64,000 nucleotides of DNA from positions 62,001 through 126,000 of the forward strand of contig JAFQDM010000011.1 of NCBI GenBank assembly GCA_017416065.1, given 5' to 3'. The stretch's first letter is position 1. Each line of letters starts with the position of its first letter. Below, piece after piece: positions 1 through 9,952 of the stretch. Made by a program: the position numbers and the translations under genes. Source of the stretch: Ruminococcus sp. Lineage in GTDB: Bacteria; Bacillota; Clostridia; Oscillospirales; Acutalibacteraceae. The notes beneath the pieces were generated by a model. The model had not been told where the DNA came from. It made no database searches and worked only from the letters and a program-made list of their open reading frames with translations.

Positions 1-43
1 TCAAATGAATTTATATTTCAATGTAATTTCTGTAAATATATAA

Positions 44-76
44 AAAACAACGGTACAAAGTAAATACCGTTGTTTT
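44..76 (-). terminator. Terminator after lysA
   Basis: An inverted repeat (AACAACGGTA, then about nine bases, then TACCGTTGTT) lies just past the lysA stop codon. On the minus strand it is followed by a run of T, the form of an intrinsic terminator. The plus strand also has a T run, so it could work both ways. Confidence 0.8.
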
Positions 77-81
77 TAGAA

Positions 82-1383
82 TCAGATATCGTTTTTCAGA
101 ACATCATCATATGTCTCTCTTTTTATGATAAGTCTGTGTGTGCAATCGTTGACCATGATCATTGCGGGCTTTAAGCTCCTGTTATAATTAGATGCCATGG
201 AGTAGTTATAAGCACCTGTGGTAAGAACAGCCAAGGTGTCCCCTACCTCAGGCTTAATGAGATCAACTCCCTCTTGAATCAGATCTCCGCTTTCACAGCA
301 TTTGCCTGCTATTGTTGCATTATTCAATATGTTGCCTGAGGATCTTGAGGCATTTAATACGGTATAATCCGCTTTGTATAATGCATACCTGATGTTATCA
401 GCCATACCGCCATCAACAGAGACGTATGTTCTTACGTTCTCAATTTCTTTAATATTTCCCACTGTGTACAATGTGGTACCTGCTTCGCCAACTATGGAGC
501 GTCCTGGCTCTATATGGAACACAGGCTCTGGTATATTCATCTTTTGGCAAGCTTCGTGAAGTGCATTTGCAACAGGTGTCAGGTATTCTTCAATTTCAAG
601 AGGTGAATCTGTATCGATGTAACGTGCGCCCAATCCACCGCCAAGGTTAAGTTCCTTGATCCATATTCCTGTTTCAGAATAGATCTTAGCAAAGAAACCG
701 AGCATTACCTCAACAGCATCTGCAAAGGGCTGGGTGTCAAAAATCTGTGAGCCAATATGGCAGTGTAATTGACATAATTCGAGATTTGAACAATTTAAAG
801 CTGTTTTTACAGCACTCAGGGCTTCACCGTTTTCAATTGAGAAACCGAATTTTGAGTCTATCTGTCCGGTTTTGATGTAGTCATGAGTGTGAGCTTCAAT
901 GCCCGGCTTGATTCTAAGTCCTATTTTAACCTTACAATTAAGCTCTATTGCAATTTCATTCAGTGTCTGAAGCTCAGTAAGGCTATCAACAATAACGCGT
1001 CCTACGTTGTTTTTAACGGCCATATTAAGTTCATCAGGAGTTTTGTTGTTTCCGTGGAAGAAGATTCTTTCAGAGGGGAATCCTGCTTTTAGAGCAGTAT
1101 ACAGCTCTCCGCCTGATACTACATCCACACCCATATTTTCTTCTTTCATTACGCGATAAATCTCCAGGCAAGAAAGAGCCTTGCTTGCATAGCAAGGAAA
1201 ACTGCCTGCCTTGAAATTATCAGAGATAAAGCTTGTGTATCTTTTGCAGTTGTTTCTGATAAGCTTTTCGTTGATTACATATAGAGGTGTGCCGTATTCT
1301 TTTGCAAGTGATACAGCATCCAATCCTTCTATAGTCAAATGACCTATTTCGTTAAATCTAAGTCCGGGGGTAAGCATCATCAC
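82..1383 (-). CDS. lysA: Diaminopimelate decarboxylase
   Basis: LysA removes CO2 from meso-diaminopimelate to give L-lysine, the last step of lysine synthesis; it is a cytosolic PLP enzyme of the alanine-racemase-fold group. The PLP lysine is in YASKAL (K68). The HCHIGSQ motif near residue 209, the glycine-rich LGGGLGARY, the EPGRSIVGEAG phosphate-binding segment and the C-terminal GAYNYSMASNYN segment are all present. The length (433 aa) is normal. Three ATG codons in a row mark the start; the first has GGAG eight bases upstream. The gene follows engB almost without a gap and ends at a terminator, so it is probably the last gene of the clp/lon unit. Confidence 0.95.
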   Translation of the reverse strand: MMMLTPGLRFNEIGHLTIEGLDAVSLAKEYGTPLYVINEKLIRNNCKRYTSFISDNFKAGSFPCYASKALSCLEIYRVMKEENMGVDVVSGGELYTALKAGFPSERIFFHGNNKTPDELNMAVKNNVGRVIVDSLTELQTLNEIAIELNCKVKIGLRIKPGIEAHTHDYIKTGQIDSKFGFSIENGEALSAVKTALNCSNLELCQLHCHIGSQIFDTQPFADAVEVMLGFFAKIYSETGIWIKELNLGGGLGARYIDTDSPLEIEEYLTPVANALHEACQKMNIPEPVFHIEPGRSIVGEAGTTLYTVGNIKEIENVRTYVSVDGGMADNIRYALYKADYTVLNASRSSGNILNNATIAGKCCESGDLIQEGVDLIKPEVGDTLAVLTTGAYNYSMASNYNRSLKPAMIMVNDCTHRLIIKRETYDDVLKNDI

Positions 1384-1971
1384 TCACTCTCCTCTCTCAA
1401 GGTATTTGTCAATAATATTTCTTATATCCTCCGTACCTTCACCGTTCAATGCTGAAAATGCGACGAATTCTGTGTTGTAAGGTGAAAGAAGCTGAGAATA
1501 AAAATCCATTTGTTTAGCAAGCTCAGTTTTATTGAGCTTGTCTTTTTTTGTTAGAACAACAATAAAAGGGAATTTCAGCTCAGATAAAAAGTTTATCATC
1601 TGCATATCATCCGCTGTGGGTTTGTGCCTGATATCACAAATCTGTACCACTAAAGCAAATTCCCTATTATCTGCAAAGTAACCCTCCACAAGCTCTGCCC
1701 ATCGCTCTTTTTCCGCTTGAGATACCTTTGCGTAACCATACCCTGGCAAATCTACAAGCATAAAATCTTTTAGTGAAAAGAAGTTGATCGTAGCAGTTTT
1801 TCCGGGAGTTGCGCTGACTCTGGCAAGTCCTTTTCTGTTAGTAAGTTTATTGATCAAAGAAGATTTACCAACATTGGAACGACCGGAAAAAACAACTTCA
1901 GGCAGGTTTGATTCCGGCAATTGAGAAGAAATTCCACATGCCATTTCAAATTTTACATTGTTAATATCCAT
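1384..1971 (-). CDS. engB: Ribosome biogenesis GTPase EngB (YsxC/YihA)
   Basis: EngB is a small cytosolic GTPase needed for late assembly of the 50S ribosomal subunit. The 195-aa protein shows G1 GRSNVGKS (30-37), G3 DLPGYG (74-79), the family sequence FSLKDFMLVDLPGYGYAKV, and G4 TKKD (141-144). The start ATG has GGTGAG just upstream. It lies ten bases after lon and directly before lysA. Lon followed by engB is a common order in Firmicutes. Confidence 0.95.
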   Translation of the reverse strand: MDINNVKFEMACGISSQLPESNLPEVVFSGRSNVGKSSLINKLTNRKGLARVSATPGKTATINFFSLKDFMLVDLPGYGYAKVSQAEKERWAELVEGYFADNREFALVVQICDIRHKPTADDMQMINFLSELKFPFIVVLTKKDKLNKTELAKQMDFYSQLLSPYNTEFVAFSALNGEGTEDIRNIIDKYLERGE

Positions 1972-1981
1972 ATTCTCACCA

Positions 1982-4381
1982 TTATAGAGCCTGGGATACT
2001 CTGTTTTTAGATTTGTTCTTGGGTTGAGTATCGGTAAGTGAAGATCTGTTGTTACTTGGCTTTTTAAGCAAAGCTAAATCCAACACCTCGTCGATACTTT
2101 CAACCGGAATAAACTCAAGGCTGCTGCGAACTATGGGATCGATTTCGCTTATATCAGGAACGTTCTTCTTGGGGATAATAACAGTTTTGATTCCGTTCTT
2201 ATATGCAGCAATAGATTTTTCTTTAAGTCCGCCGATTGGAAGCACTCTGCCTCTGAGGGTAATCTCACCTGTCATAGCAATGTTGTGCCTTACCTTGACT
2301 CCTGTTAAAGCAGAGCAGATTGCTGTTGCCATAGTAATGCCGGCAGAAGGTCCGTCTTTTGGAACGGCGCCTTCGGGTGCATGGATGTGAATATCTTTGC
2401 TTTTATAAAACTCAGGATCAATACCATACTCCTTGCATCTGCTTCTGATGCAAGTTATCGCAGCTTTTGCAGACTCTTGCATTACATCACCGAGACTTCC
2501 TGTAAGCTCAATCTTTCCTGTTCCGTCCAGCACGGCAACCTCGATGGGAAGTATTTCTCCGCCAACGGAAGTCCAGGCAAGTCCGTTTGAAACACCAATC
2601 TGATCTTTTTCAGAAAAATAATCGCTTGTGTATTTTTCAGGTCCCAGATAATCCGCTAATTGCGCGGGAGTAATACGGACAGATACATCTTCGTTGATAA
2701 TACGAACTGCAGCCTTACGCATTAACTTTGATATTATACGTTCTAAGGAACGAACACCTGCTTCTTTGGTATATTTATCTATCAGAGCGTAAATAGCGCT
2801 GTCGGTTATTTTAAAGCATTTAGAGTCTAAGCCGTTATTGACAAGCTGCTTCTTCACAAGATGTCGTTTGGCAATGTTGAACTTTTCTTCACGAGTGTAG
2901 CTTGAAAGCTCTATAACGTCCATTCTGTCTCTGAGAGGTTCAGAGATAGCACTGAGGTCATTTGCAGTTGTGATAAACATTACATCTGATAAGTCAAACG
3001 GAATATCAAGATAGTGGTCCACAAAAGCTGTGTTCTGTTCTCCGTCGAGAACTTCAAGGAGAGCTGAGGTCGGATCACCCTTGTAATCGTTTGAAAGTTT
3101 ATCGATCTCATCAAGCACCATCAAAGGGTTCATGGAACCTGCTTTCTTCATACCTGAAATAATTCGACCCGGCATTGAACCGAGGTATGTGCGCCTATGA
3201 CCTCTGATCTCTGCTTCATCCTTGACACCGCCCAGAGATATACGCACGGATTTTCTGTTAATGTCTTCTGCAATTGAAAGGGCAATTGATGTCTTACCAA
3301 CACCCGGAGGGCCTACAAGACAAATTATATTGCCTTTTGATTGCGGATTAAGCTTGCGTACTGCCAAAGATTCTATGATTCTGTCTTTAACCTTATCAAG
3401 ACCGTAATGCTTTTTGTCTAAGGCATTGCGAACTTTAACAAGATCTATGTTTTCTTCCGTATATTCATTCCAAGGAAGTTCAAGACATGTATCTATGTAT
3501 GTTCTGATCAAAGCGGCTTCCTGACTGCCAAAAGGTAATCTGTCAAGTTTTGCACACTCTTTGATGAGGAGTTTCTCGGTCTCCTCCCCCATTTTTTTAT
3601 TAATAATCGCTTCTTTGAGATTTTCCGCTTCACTGTCGGGATCTTCTCTGTCGCCTAATTCTTCTTGAATGGCTCTGAGCTCCTCGCGCAGAAACATTTC
3701 TTTTTGTGCCTGCTCAAGATTTGATTTGGTGCGTTCAGCTATTTCGCGTTCAATGCGAATTACTGATAAATCGTTGTTGAGCATACTGATAAGGACTTCT
3801 GCTCTTTCCTGAGCATCAAGAATCTCGAGAACAGTTTGTTTGTTTCTGTAATCAAGCGGAATATGACCTGCAATATAATCGCAAAGAATATCGCTTTGAT
3901 TGCATAGTCCTACTTTAAAAAGAATATCTGAAGGGAGCTTAGTGTTAAGCTCCATATAACTTTCAAAAACTGATTTTAGTGAACGAATAAGGGCTTCTTC
4001 TGTGTTTTGATCTTCACATTCTGCAGAATAAACCTGCAAAACGTCAGCACAAAGGAAGGAATGATTGTCCACTACATATTTGATTTCTGCTCTGAAAAGA
4101 CCTTCCAGAAGTACACGCACTGTGTTATCAGGCTGCTTTACAACCTGAACAATTTTAGCTACAACACCCATCTGATATAAATCGTTGACTATGGGATTGT
4201 TATCTGAAGCATCAAACTGTGCGGAAACAAAGACCCTTTGGTCGTGTTTCATGGCGTGGTTTATAGCATTGATTGATTTTTTCCTGCCGACATCAAGATG
4301 AAGCATCATCTTGGGGAAAACGACAACTCCGCGCAAAGGAAGAACAGGAATATCGGTGATTAAAACGTCGTTTTCAATCAT
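1982..4381 (-). CDS. lon: ATP-dependent Lon protease
   Basis: Lon is a cytosolic homo-oligomeric AAA+ protease that degrades misfolded and regulatory proteins. An N-terminal substrate domain (about 1-205) is followed by a coiled-coil linker, the AAA+ module with Walker A GPPGVGKT (357-364) and Walker B MVLDEIDKL, and the C-terminal protease domain. The catalytic Ser is in DGPSAG (S679) and the Lys in GGLKEK (around 720-722). At 799 aa it is full length. The start ATG is preceded by AGAGG. It sits downstream of clpX, clpP and tig as part of a protein-quality-control cluster. The C-terminal tail after about residue 775 is polar and Lys/Asn rich. Confidence 0.97.
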   Translation of the reverse strand: MIENDVLITDIPVLPLRGVVVFPKMMLHLDVGRKKSINAINHAMKHDQRVFVSAQFDASDNNPIVNDLYQMGVVAKIVQVVKQPDNTVRVLLEGLFRAEIKYVVDNHSFLCADVLQVYSAECEDQNTEEALIRSLKSVFESYMELNTKLPSDILFKVGLCNQSDILCDYIAGHIPLDYRNKQTVLEILDAQERAEVLISMLNNDLSVIRIEREIAERTKSNLEQAQKEMFLREELRAIQEELGDREDPDSEAENLKEAIINKKMGEETEKLLIKECAKLDRLPFGSQEAALIRTYIDTCLELPWNEYTEENIDLVKVRNALDKKHYGLDKVKDRIIESLAVRKLNPQSKGNIICLVGPPGVGKTSIALSIAEDINRKSVRISLGGVKDEAEIRGHRRTYLGSMPGRIISGMKKAGSMNPLMVLDEIDKLSNDYKGDPTSALLEVLDGEQNTAFVDHYLDIPFDLSDVMFITTANDLSAISEPLRDRMDVIELSSYTREEKFNIAKRHLVKKQLVNNGLDSKCFKITDSAIYALIDKYTKEAGVRSLERIISKLMRKAAVRIINEDVSVRITPAQLADYLGPEKYTSDYFSEKDQIGVSNGLAWTSVGGEILPIEVAVLDGTGKIELTGSLGDVMQESAKAAITCIRSRCKEYGIDPEFYKSKDIHIHAPEGAVPKDGPSAGITMATAICSALTGVKVRHNIAMTGEITLRGRVLPIGGLKEKSIAAYKNGIKTVIIPKKNVPDISEIDPIVRSSLEFIPVESIDEVLDLALLKKPSNNRSSLTDTQPKNKSKNRVSQAL

Positions 4382-4409
4382 AAAATACCTCTTTTAGAAA
4401 ATTGCAATT

Positions 4410-4439
4410 GCCGTACGCCTGACAAATCGGGCGTACGGC
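4410..4439 (-). terminator. GC-rich hairpin between clpX and lon
   Basis: A perfect 10-bp inverted repeat (GCCGTACGCC / GGCGTACGGC) lies in the 94-bp gap between clpX and lon. On the minus strand it is followed by mixed sequence rather than a clean T run. It could be a weak terminator that lowers lon relative to clpX, or an mRNA processing or stability element. Confidence 0.5.
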
Positions 4440-4475
4440 ATAAATTATTTAATAACAAATTATTCAGTTAAAGAA

Positions 4476-5717
4476 TTAACTGTTATCGCGAATTATTGTT
4501 GGTTCAACGCTTCCGTTTATAACGTCTTCAGTAATGATTACTTTGGTAATCGTGTTGTCTGCAGGTACGTCAAACATCAGCCGGGTCAGCGTTTGTTCCA
4601 TAATACCGCGCAGTCCGCGGGCACCTGTTTGTTGTTCCAGAGCTTTTTTTGCAATAGCTTTGAGAGCATCATCGGTAAGCTCAAGCTGTACGTTATCAAA
4701 CGCAAAGAGCTTTGTATACTGCTTAAGCAACGAATTTTTAGGCTCGGTCAGAATCTGCACCAGTGCATTTTCATCTAAACCGGAAAGAGCTGTAATTACG
4801 GGAAGACGGCCTACAAGCTCAGGTATAAGTCCGAATTTTACAAGATCGTGAGAAACAACCTTTTCCATCCAATAAGTCTCATTAAGGGTCTTCTTATCAA
4901 CAACATTTGCCTCAAAACCCATAGCGGATGAACCGATTCTCTTTTCTACCACGCGCTCTAATCCATCAAAAGCACCGCCGCAAATAAACAGGATGTTTTT
5001 AGTATCAATACTGATGAATTCCTGTTGGGGGTGTTTTCTGCCTCCCTGAGGGGGAACGTTAGCAACGGTTCCTTCTATCATCTTAAGAAGAGCCTGCTGT
5101 ACACCTTCTCCGCTTACATCACGAGTAATGGACGGATTCTCCGATTTTCTGGAGATCTTATCGATCTCATCAATATAGATTATACCATTCTGTGCTTTTT
5201 CTATATCATAATCGGCGGCCTGGATAAGCTTCAGAAGGATGTTTTCCACATCCTCACCCACATAGCCGGCTTCTGTAAGCGTAGTTGCATCTGCAATTGC
5301 GAAAGGAACATCAAGGGCTTTGGCAAGAGTCTGAGCAAGAAGCGTTTTTCCAACGCCGGTAGGTCCCAACAGAAGAACATTGCTCTTGGAAAATTCCACG
5401 TCATCATCTTCATTAAAGACTCTTTTATAATGATTATACACAGCCACGCTGAGGGTGATCTTGGCAGCATCCTGACCAATTACATATTCATCAAGAATAG
5501 CTTTTATCTCATGTGGCTTTAAAAGCATTGATGCGTCGATCGTTTCATCCATAGAAGGTTTTGCAAAGGGCTCGCCTTCTTCGATTATAGACATACAAAG
5601 TTCAACGCAAGCATCACAAATGTATACGCCGTTGCCTGATATGAGTTTGTTTACCATCCCCTGGGGTTTTCCGCAAAAGGAACAACAAATTTTTTCGTTG
5701 TCATTGGTGTTGGACAT
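4476..5717 (-). CDS. clpX: ATP-dependent Clp protease ATPase subunit ClpX
   Basis: ClpX is the AAA+ unfoldase that feeds substrates to ClpP. The N-terminal zinc-binding domain has Cys at 12, 15, 34 and 37. Walker A is GPTGVGKT (118-125) and Walker B is IIYIDEIDK. The IGF-type loop that docks on ClpP appears as [10 protein letters not shown], so the tripeptide itself is not obvious here. At 413 aa the length is normal. The start has AAGAGG upstream. It follows clpP by ten bases, the usual clpP-clpX order, so the two subunits are co-expressed. Confidence 0.97.
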   Translation of the reverse strand: MSNTNDNEKICCSFCGKPQGMVNKLISGNGVYICDACVELCMSIIEEGEPFAKPSMDETIDASMLLKPHEIKAILDEYVIGQDAAKITLSVAVYNHYKRVFNEDDDVEFSKSNVLLLGPTGVGKTLLAQTLAKALDVPFAIADATTLTEAGYVGEDVENILLKLIQAADYDIEKAQNGIIYIDEIDKISRKSENPSITRDVSGEGVQQALLKMIEGTVANVPPQGGRKHPQQEFISIDTKNILFICGGAFDGLERVVEKRIGSSAMGFEANVVDKKTLNETYWMEKVVSHDLVKFGLIPELVGRLPVITALSGLDENALVQILTEPKNSLLKQYTKLFAFDNVQLELTDDALKAIAKKALEQQTGARGLRGIMEQTLTRLMFDVPADNTITKVIITEDVINGSVEPTIIRDNS

Positions 5718-5727
5718 ACTTTTCCTC

Positions 5728-6309
5728 TTATCTTCTTTCGATTACCTTGTCAATAAGACCATACTCCAATGCCTGCTGTGCAGTCATAAAGTTATCTCTT
5801 TCTGTATCTCTTGCAATAACATCAATGGGCTGACCTGTGTTTTTTGCAAGGATCTCATTAAGCTTCTGTTTTGTATGGAGTATGTGCTTTGCGTGAATCT
5901 CAATGTCAGTAGCCTGACCCTGAGCTCCGCCGCTGGGCTGATGAATCATTATGTCTGCATTGGGAAGTGCATATCTTTTTCCGGGTGTACCTGCTGCAAG
6001 CAGAAAGGCACCCATAGATGCAGCCATACCCATACAGATCGTTGAAACATCGCATTTGATGTACTGCATTGTATCATAAATGGAAAGTCCATCTGTAACG
6101 GATCCGCCGGGACTGTTGATGTATAAGCTGATATCCTTTGAAGGATCCTGACCCTCAAGGTATAAAAGCTGTGCAACAACAATTCCTGCAGAAACAGAAT
6201 TAACCTCTTCGTTCAGTATGATTATTCTATCATTGAGAAGTCTTGAAAAAATATCATAGGAACGCTCTCCGCGACTTGTCTGCTCAACAACATAAGGTAC
6301 TAAGCTCAT
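5728..6309 (-). CDS. clpP: ATP-dependent Clp protease proteolytic subunit
   Basis: ClpP forms the tetradecameric serine-protease barrel used by ClpX. The catalytic triad is visible: Ser98 in GMAASMGA, His123 in MIHQPSGG, and Asp172 in ERDNFM. The length of 193 aa is standard. AAAGGATG lies ahead of the start codon. The gene is between tig and clpX, a widespread arrangement for co-translational folding and degradation. I see no CtsR-type operator in the 64-bp upstream gap. Confidence 0.97.
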   Translation of the reverse strand: MSLVPYVVEQTSRGERSYDIFSRLLNDRIIILNEEVNSVSAGIVVAQLLYLEGQDPSKDISLYINSPGGSVTDGLSIYDTMQYIKCDVSTICMGMAASMGAFLLAAGTPGKRYALPNADIMIHQPSGGAQGQATDIEIHAKHILHTKQKLNEILAKNTGQPIDVIARDTERDNFMTAQQALEYGLIDKVIERR

Positions 6310-6373
6310 TATAAATCATCCTTTCAGAATAATACTTAACAAAAACAATGAGAGTTATTCAATGCGTTTGAAA

Positions 6374-7648
6374 TTAATTCATTGCAGCTTCTTTTCTTAC
6401 GATCTCCATTGCGCGCTGAACAGCGATGTCGTCCTTCTGATCAGCTACGTCAACGATCATCTTGATGCGGTCAACATCCACACCGTATGTCTCAGCAAGT
6501 CTTGCAAATTCTGCCTCAACGTCATCATCGCTTACCTCGATGTTCTCGAGAACAGCAATCTTCTTAAGAGCAAGACGAAGCTTAACTCTGCGCTCTGCAT
6601 CCTTGCGATACATTCCCTTGAGTGCCTCAACGTCCATACCCATATAGCCAAGATATGTGTTCATATCCATGCCCTGTGAGCGCAGACGTGCATCAAAGTC
6701 ACGGATCATGGAGTTAACCTCGTTATCATACATAGCCTCGGGGATATCGCCCTGAACAAGCTCAATGAGTTTATCGGAGATCTGATTGTTGATATCGTTC
6801 TCTTTCTCTTCCTTGAGTCTCTTGGAAATTGTTTCTTTAACTTCCTTTTTGTATTCGTCAACAGTTTCTTTATCGCTTACGTCCTTAACAAATTCATCAT
6901 CAAGCTCAGGAAGCTCCTTAGTTTTGATCTCGTGGAGCTTGATCTTGAACTGTGCATCCTGTCCCTTCAGCTCCTCAGCCTGATAATCTTCGGGGAATTT
7001 AACTGTGATTGTAAACTCCTCACCTGCGTTATGACCTACGATCTGCTCCTCAAAACCGGGAATAAAAGAACCGCTGCCGAGTGCAAGATTGTAATTCTCT
7101 GCTTTGCCGCCTTCAAATGCAACATCGCCAAGGAAGCCCTCAAAGTCGATAACAGCTGTATCGCCGTCAGCAGCAGGTCTGTCCTCAACGGTGATCATTC
7201 TGCTGTTTCTGTCGCGGATTTTGTCGATCTCTTCGTTGATCATCTTTTCTGTTACGCGAACTGCTTTGCTCTTAACTTCAATTCCTTTGTAGCCTTCTAC
7301 GGTAACATCAGGCTCAACAATTACGACAGCCTTGAATTCAAAGCCATTCTCAGTGCTTACCTCTTCAACAGACTCAACTGCTACTACACGCAGATCTGCC
7401 TCTTTGATAGCAGCCTCAAGAGCCTCAGGATAGCAGAACTCGATTGCATCGGGATAGAACACGTCTTTACCGTACATTTTTTCTACCATCTGTCTGGGAG
7501 CTTTGCCCTTACGGAAACCGGGAAGATTAACCTGGCCGATGTTTTTCTTGTAGGATTTCTGTACTGCTTTTTCGAATGTTTCTGCGTCAACAGTTACTTC
7601 CAGCTCATACTTGTTAGTTTCTTTAAGTGTTGATGATTTAAGTGCCAT
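6374..7648 (-). CDS. tig: Trigger factor (ribosome-bound chaperone and peptidyl-prolyl isomerase)
   Basis: Trigger factor binds near the ribosome exit tunnel and helps nascent chains fold. The N-terminal ribosome-binding domain carries the signature loop GFRKGKAPR (about 44-52). The FKBP-like isomerase domain follows (about 150-240, with DTAVIDFEGF and GSGSFIPGFEEQIVG), then the long helical C-terminal domain. At 424 aa it is full length. A strong GGAGG lies ahead of the ATG. It precedes clpP and clpX in the same direction, the common tig-clpP-clpX order. Confidence 0.97.
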   Translation of the reverse strand: MALKSSTLKETNKYELEVTVDAETFEKAVQKSYKKNIGQVNLPGFRKGKAPRQMVEKMYGKDVFYPDAIEFCYPEALEAAIKEADLRVVAVESVEEVSTENGFEFKAVVIVEPDVTVEGYKGIEVKSKAVRVTEKMINEEIDKIRDRNSRMITVEDRPAADGDTAVIDFEGFLGDVAFEGGKAENYNLALGSGSFIPGFEEQIVGHNAGEEFTITVKFPEDYQAEELKGQDAQFKIKLHEIKTKELPELDDEFVKDVSDKETVDEYKKEVKETISKRLKEEKENDINNQISDKLIELVQGDIPEAMYDNEVNSMIRDFDARLRSQGMDMNTYLGYMGMDVEALKGMYRKDAERRVKLRLALKKIAVLENIEVSDDDVEAEFARLAETYGVDVDRIKMIVDVADQKDDIAVQRAMEIVRKEAAMN

Positions 7649-7685
7649 TTTGAATTCCTCCGAAAAAAATGAATTTTTGGTATAT

Positions 7686-8378
7686 TCAAACGGTTACAGG
7701 AACAGGAAAAAAGTCCGTGTAATCGCATGAAATCAAATTGAATTTAATCCCTTCGTATTCGCATGTAACAGCGTGTCTGTGGGTGTTACTTCCGTGAAGG
7801 TGTCCGTAGTAACAACGTTTGATCCCGTGGGCTTTCAGTGTATTGATTATCTCTTCGCATACAATTGTGTCATAAACGGGTGGATAATGAAGAAACACAA
7901 CGGGTTCATGACCTGTTTTCTTTGCTTCGTTTATGGATGCTTCAAGTCTGCCAACCTCACGGTTAAGTATCCGCGTATCCTTTTCTCCGCTGGATTCATA
8001 GTTCCAGCCTCGAGTGCCGCACAAAGCAAGCCCATCAACTTCATAAGCGTTGTTGAAAATGATTTGTATGGAATCGAAGCCTTTTGATTCAAGGTATTCA
8101 TCAATTTTCTTTTTTGTTGCCCACCAATAGTCGTGGTTACCTTTAATAAGGAGCTTTTTACCCGGAAGAGAATGAATAAATTCGAAGTCCTTATCGCATT
8201 CCTCAAGACGCATTGCCCAGGAGATATCCCCGGCTATTACAACCGTGTCATTATCTGAGACAAGTTTTCTCCAGTTCTTTTCTAACCTCTCAACATAATC
8301 TGACCAACCTGAAAATATATCCATAGGTTTGTCAGTTCCGAGGGACAAATGCAGATCAGCAATAGCAAATACCGCCAT
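7686..8378 (-). CDS. Calcineurin-like metallophosphoesterase
   Basis: This is a 230-aa stand-alone metallophosphoesterase. The metal-binding motifs are ADLHLS (D8, H10), GDISW (D51), KGNHDYWW (N81, H82), and a C-terminal YGHLHG. The family includes phosphodiesterases and protein phosphatases; the substrate cannot be told from sequence. Its ATG overlaps the thrC stop codon in TAATG, so translation is probably coupled to thrC. It has no signal peptide, so it should be cytosolic. Confidence 0.88.
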   Translation of the reverse strand: MAVFAIADLHLSLGTDKPMDIFSGWSDYVERLEKNWRKLVSDNDTVVIAGDISWAMRLEECDKDFEFIHSLPGKKLLIKGNHDYWWATKKKIDEYLESKGFDSIQIIFNNAYEVDGLALCGTRGWNYESSGEKDTRILNREVGRLEASINEAKKTGHEPVVFLHYPPVYDTIVCEEIINTLKAHGIKRCYYGHLHGSNTHRHAVTCEYEGIKFNLISCDYTDFFPVPVTV

Positions 8379-9886
8379 TATTTAAGACCTAATGAAGAAA
8401 GAACATACTCAGGCATTGAGCAGGGATCAATAATATCGCTGAAGCGGTCAGCCATAGTTCTTGTTGCTTCAAGAGGAGCAGGAATGCAGACACCTGTTTT
8501 TTCTTCCATAGTGTCAACAATTTCAAATTCATCCTCTGTAGTTATTTCCTTGCCTTCAATAGCAGAAAGAACAGCACGGGAGAATTTATAGGGGCTTGCG
8601 GTTGAAGCGATAACAGCAGGAGTGTTATCCCCTGTTTCTTTAAGATACTTTTCGTAAACATTTACTGCAACTGCAGTATGGGTATCGCAAAGATAATTAG
8701 AATCATTATAAAGTGAAGCGATGGTTTCAAGTGTTTCACTCTCTGAGCAATATCCGCCGCTAAACATCTCTGATACAACGTTTTTGATGTTATCCCCTAC
8801 TGAATATACACCCTTTGATTTGAGTGCTGTCATATATTCCTTTGTTTCAGCATCGTTTCTGCCGGAAAGAATGTAGAGAAGTCTTTCGAGATTGCTGGAA
8901 ACAAGAATATCCATAGAAGGAGAAACTGTTGTGATGAATTCTCTGTTTTTATCATATGTGCCGGTTGAGATGAAATCTGTAAGAACATTATTGGAATTAG
9001 AAGCACAGATCAGTTTATTAACGGGCATACCCATACAATAAGCAAAATATGCAGCAAGTATATTGCCGAAGTTTCCTGTGGGAACAACAATATTGATTTT
9101 GTCGCCAAGCTGAATCTTGCCTGCATTTACCATATCACAGTATGCTGAGATGTAGTAGACGATCTGAGGAAGAAGTCTGCCCCAGTTGATTGAGTTTGCG
9201 CTGGAGAACATAAGACCGTTGTCCTCGAGTGCTTTGATTACCTCATCGGTAGTAAAAATCTTTTTAACACCCGTCTGTGCATCGTCAAAGTTACCGCGGA
9301 TTGCGCAAACGCCAACGTTTTCGCCTGTTGTAGTGTTCATCTGATGCTTCTGCATGGGGCTTACGCCGTCGCTGGGATAGAAAACAATGATGCTTGTATT
9401 ATCTACATCTTTGAAGCCTTCAAGGGCTGCCTTACCTGTGTCACCGGATGTGGCAACCAGAATTACGGCTTTCTTACCGTCTGCAGTCTTTTTGAGAGAC
9501 TTTGTAAGCAGATGAGGCAGAATCTGAAGTGCCATATCTTTAAATGCGCATGTAGGACCATGCCACAGCTCAAGAAGATTAAGCTCTGCGCCGTTGTGGT
9601 TAACACTTGCGATAGGTGCAGGGTTATCTGAACCGAATTTTTCTGCTGTGTATGCTTTATCCACACAATCCGCAATCTCTTCTGCCGTGAAATCAGTAAG
9701 ATAATCAGAGAGGACTTTTTTAGCCCTTTCTCTGTAATCTAAGCGAAGCAGTGCTTCGAAGGTTACGCCGTCATACTTAGGGAATGATTCAGGAACAAAC
9801 AAACCGCCGTCACGGGAAATACCCTGAGCGATAGCCTGTGCTGAAGAAACGGCTTCTTTATTATTCTGTGTGCTGGTGTATAACAC
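8378..9886 (-). CDS. thrC: Threonine synthase
   Basis: ThrC converts O-phosphohomoserine to threonine with PLP. The PLP lysine is K116 in PTCAFKDMAL, and the Gly-rich phosphate-binding loop is ATSGDTGKAAL. VPTGNFGN and the N-terminal YTSTQNN with GGLFVPE match the long (about 500 aa) ThrC class. The start is GTG at 9886, with a GGGCGG upstream that is only a fair ribosome binding site. A good sigma-A-type promoter lies about 40 bases upstream, overlapping the end of the dipeptidase gene. Confidence 0.95.
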   Translation of the reverse strand: MLYTSTQNNKEAVSSAQAIAQGISRDGGLFVPESFPKYDGVTFEALLRLDYRERAKKVLSDYLTDFTAEEIADCVDKAYTAEKFGSDNPAPIASVNHNGAELNLLELWHGPTCAFKDMALQILPHLLTKSLKKTADGKKAVILVATSGDTGKAALEGFKDVDNTSIIVFYPSDGVSPMQKHQMNTTTGENVGVCAIRGNFDDAQTGVKKIFTTDEVIKALEDNGLMFSSANSINWGRLLPQIVYYISAYCDMVNAGKIQLGDKINIVVPTGNFGNILAAYFAYCMGMPVNKLICASNSNNVLTDFISTGTYDKNREFITTVSPSMDILVSSNLERLLYILSGRNDAETKEYMTALKSKGVYSVGDNIKNVVSEMFSGGYCSESETLETIASLYNDSNYLCDTHTAVAVNVYEKYLKETGDNTPAVIASTASPYKFSRAVLSAIEGKEITTEDEFEIVDTMEEKTGVCIPAPLEATRTMADRFSDIIDPCSMPEYVLSSLGLK

Positions 9887-9923
9887 TTTATACCAACCGC
9901 CCTTTCATTGGGAATAATATATT

Positions 9924-9952
9924 ATTTTACACTATTTGCAAGTAAAAGTCAA
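9924..9952 (-). promoter_or_regulatory. Promoter for thrC
   Basis: On the minus strand TTGACT (9947-9952) and TAAAAT (9924-9929) are separated by 17 bases, a near-consensus sigma-A promoter. It sits right at the end of the preceding dipeptidase gene and gives thrC and the phosphoesterase their own transcript. Confidence 0.7.

Noticed and set aside
5025-5522. Open frame of 165 codons on plus, opposite clpX
   Set aside because: Antisense to clpX with no recognisable domain.
6932-7633. Open frame of 233 codons on plus, opposite tig
   Set aside because: It lies wholly antisense to the conserved trigger factor gene, has no family resemblance and is the kind of shadow frame produced by the codon bias of tig.
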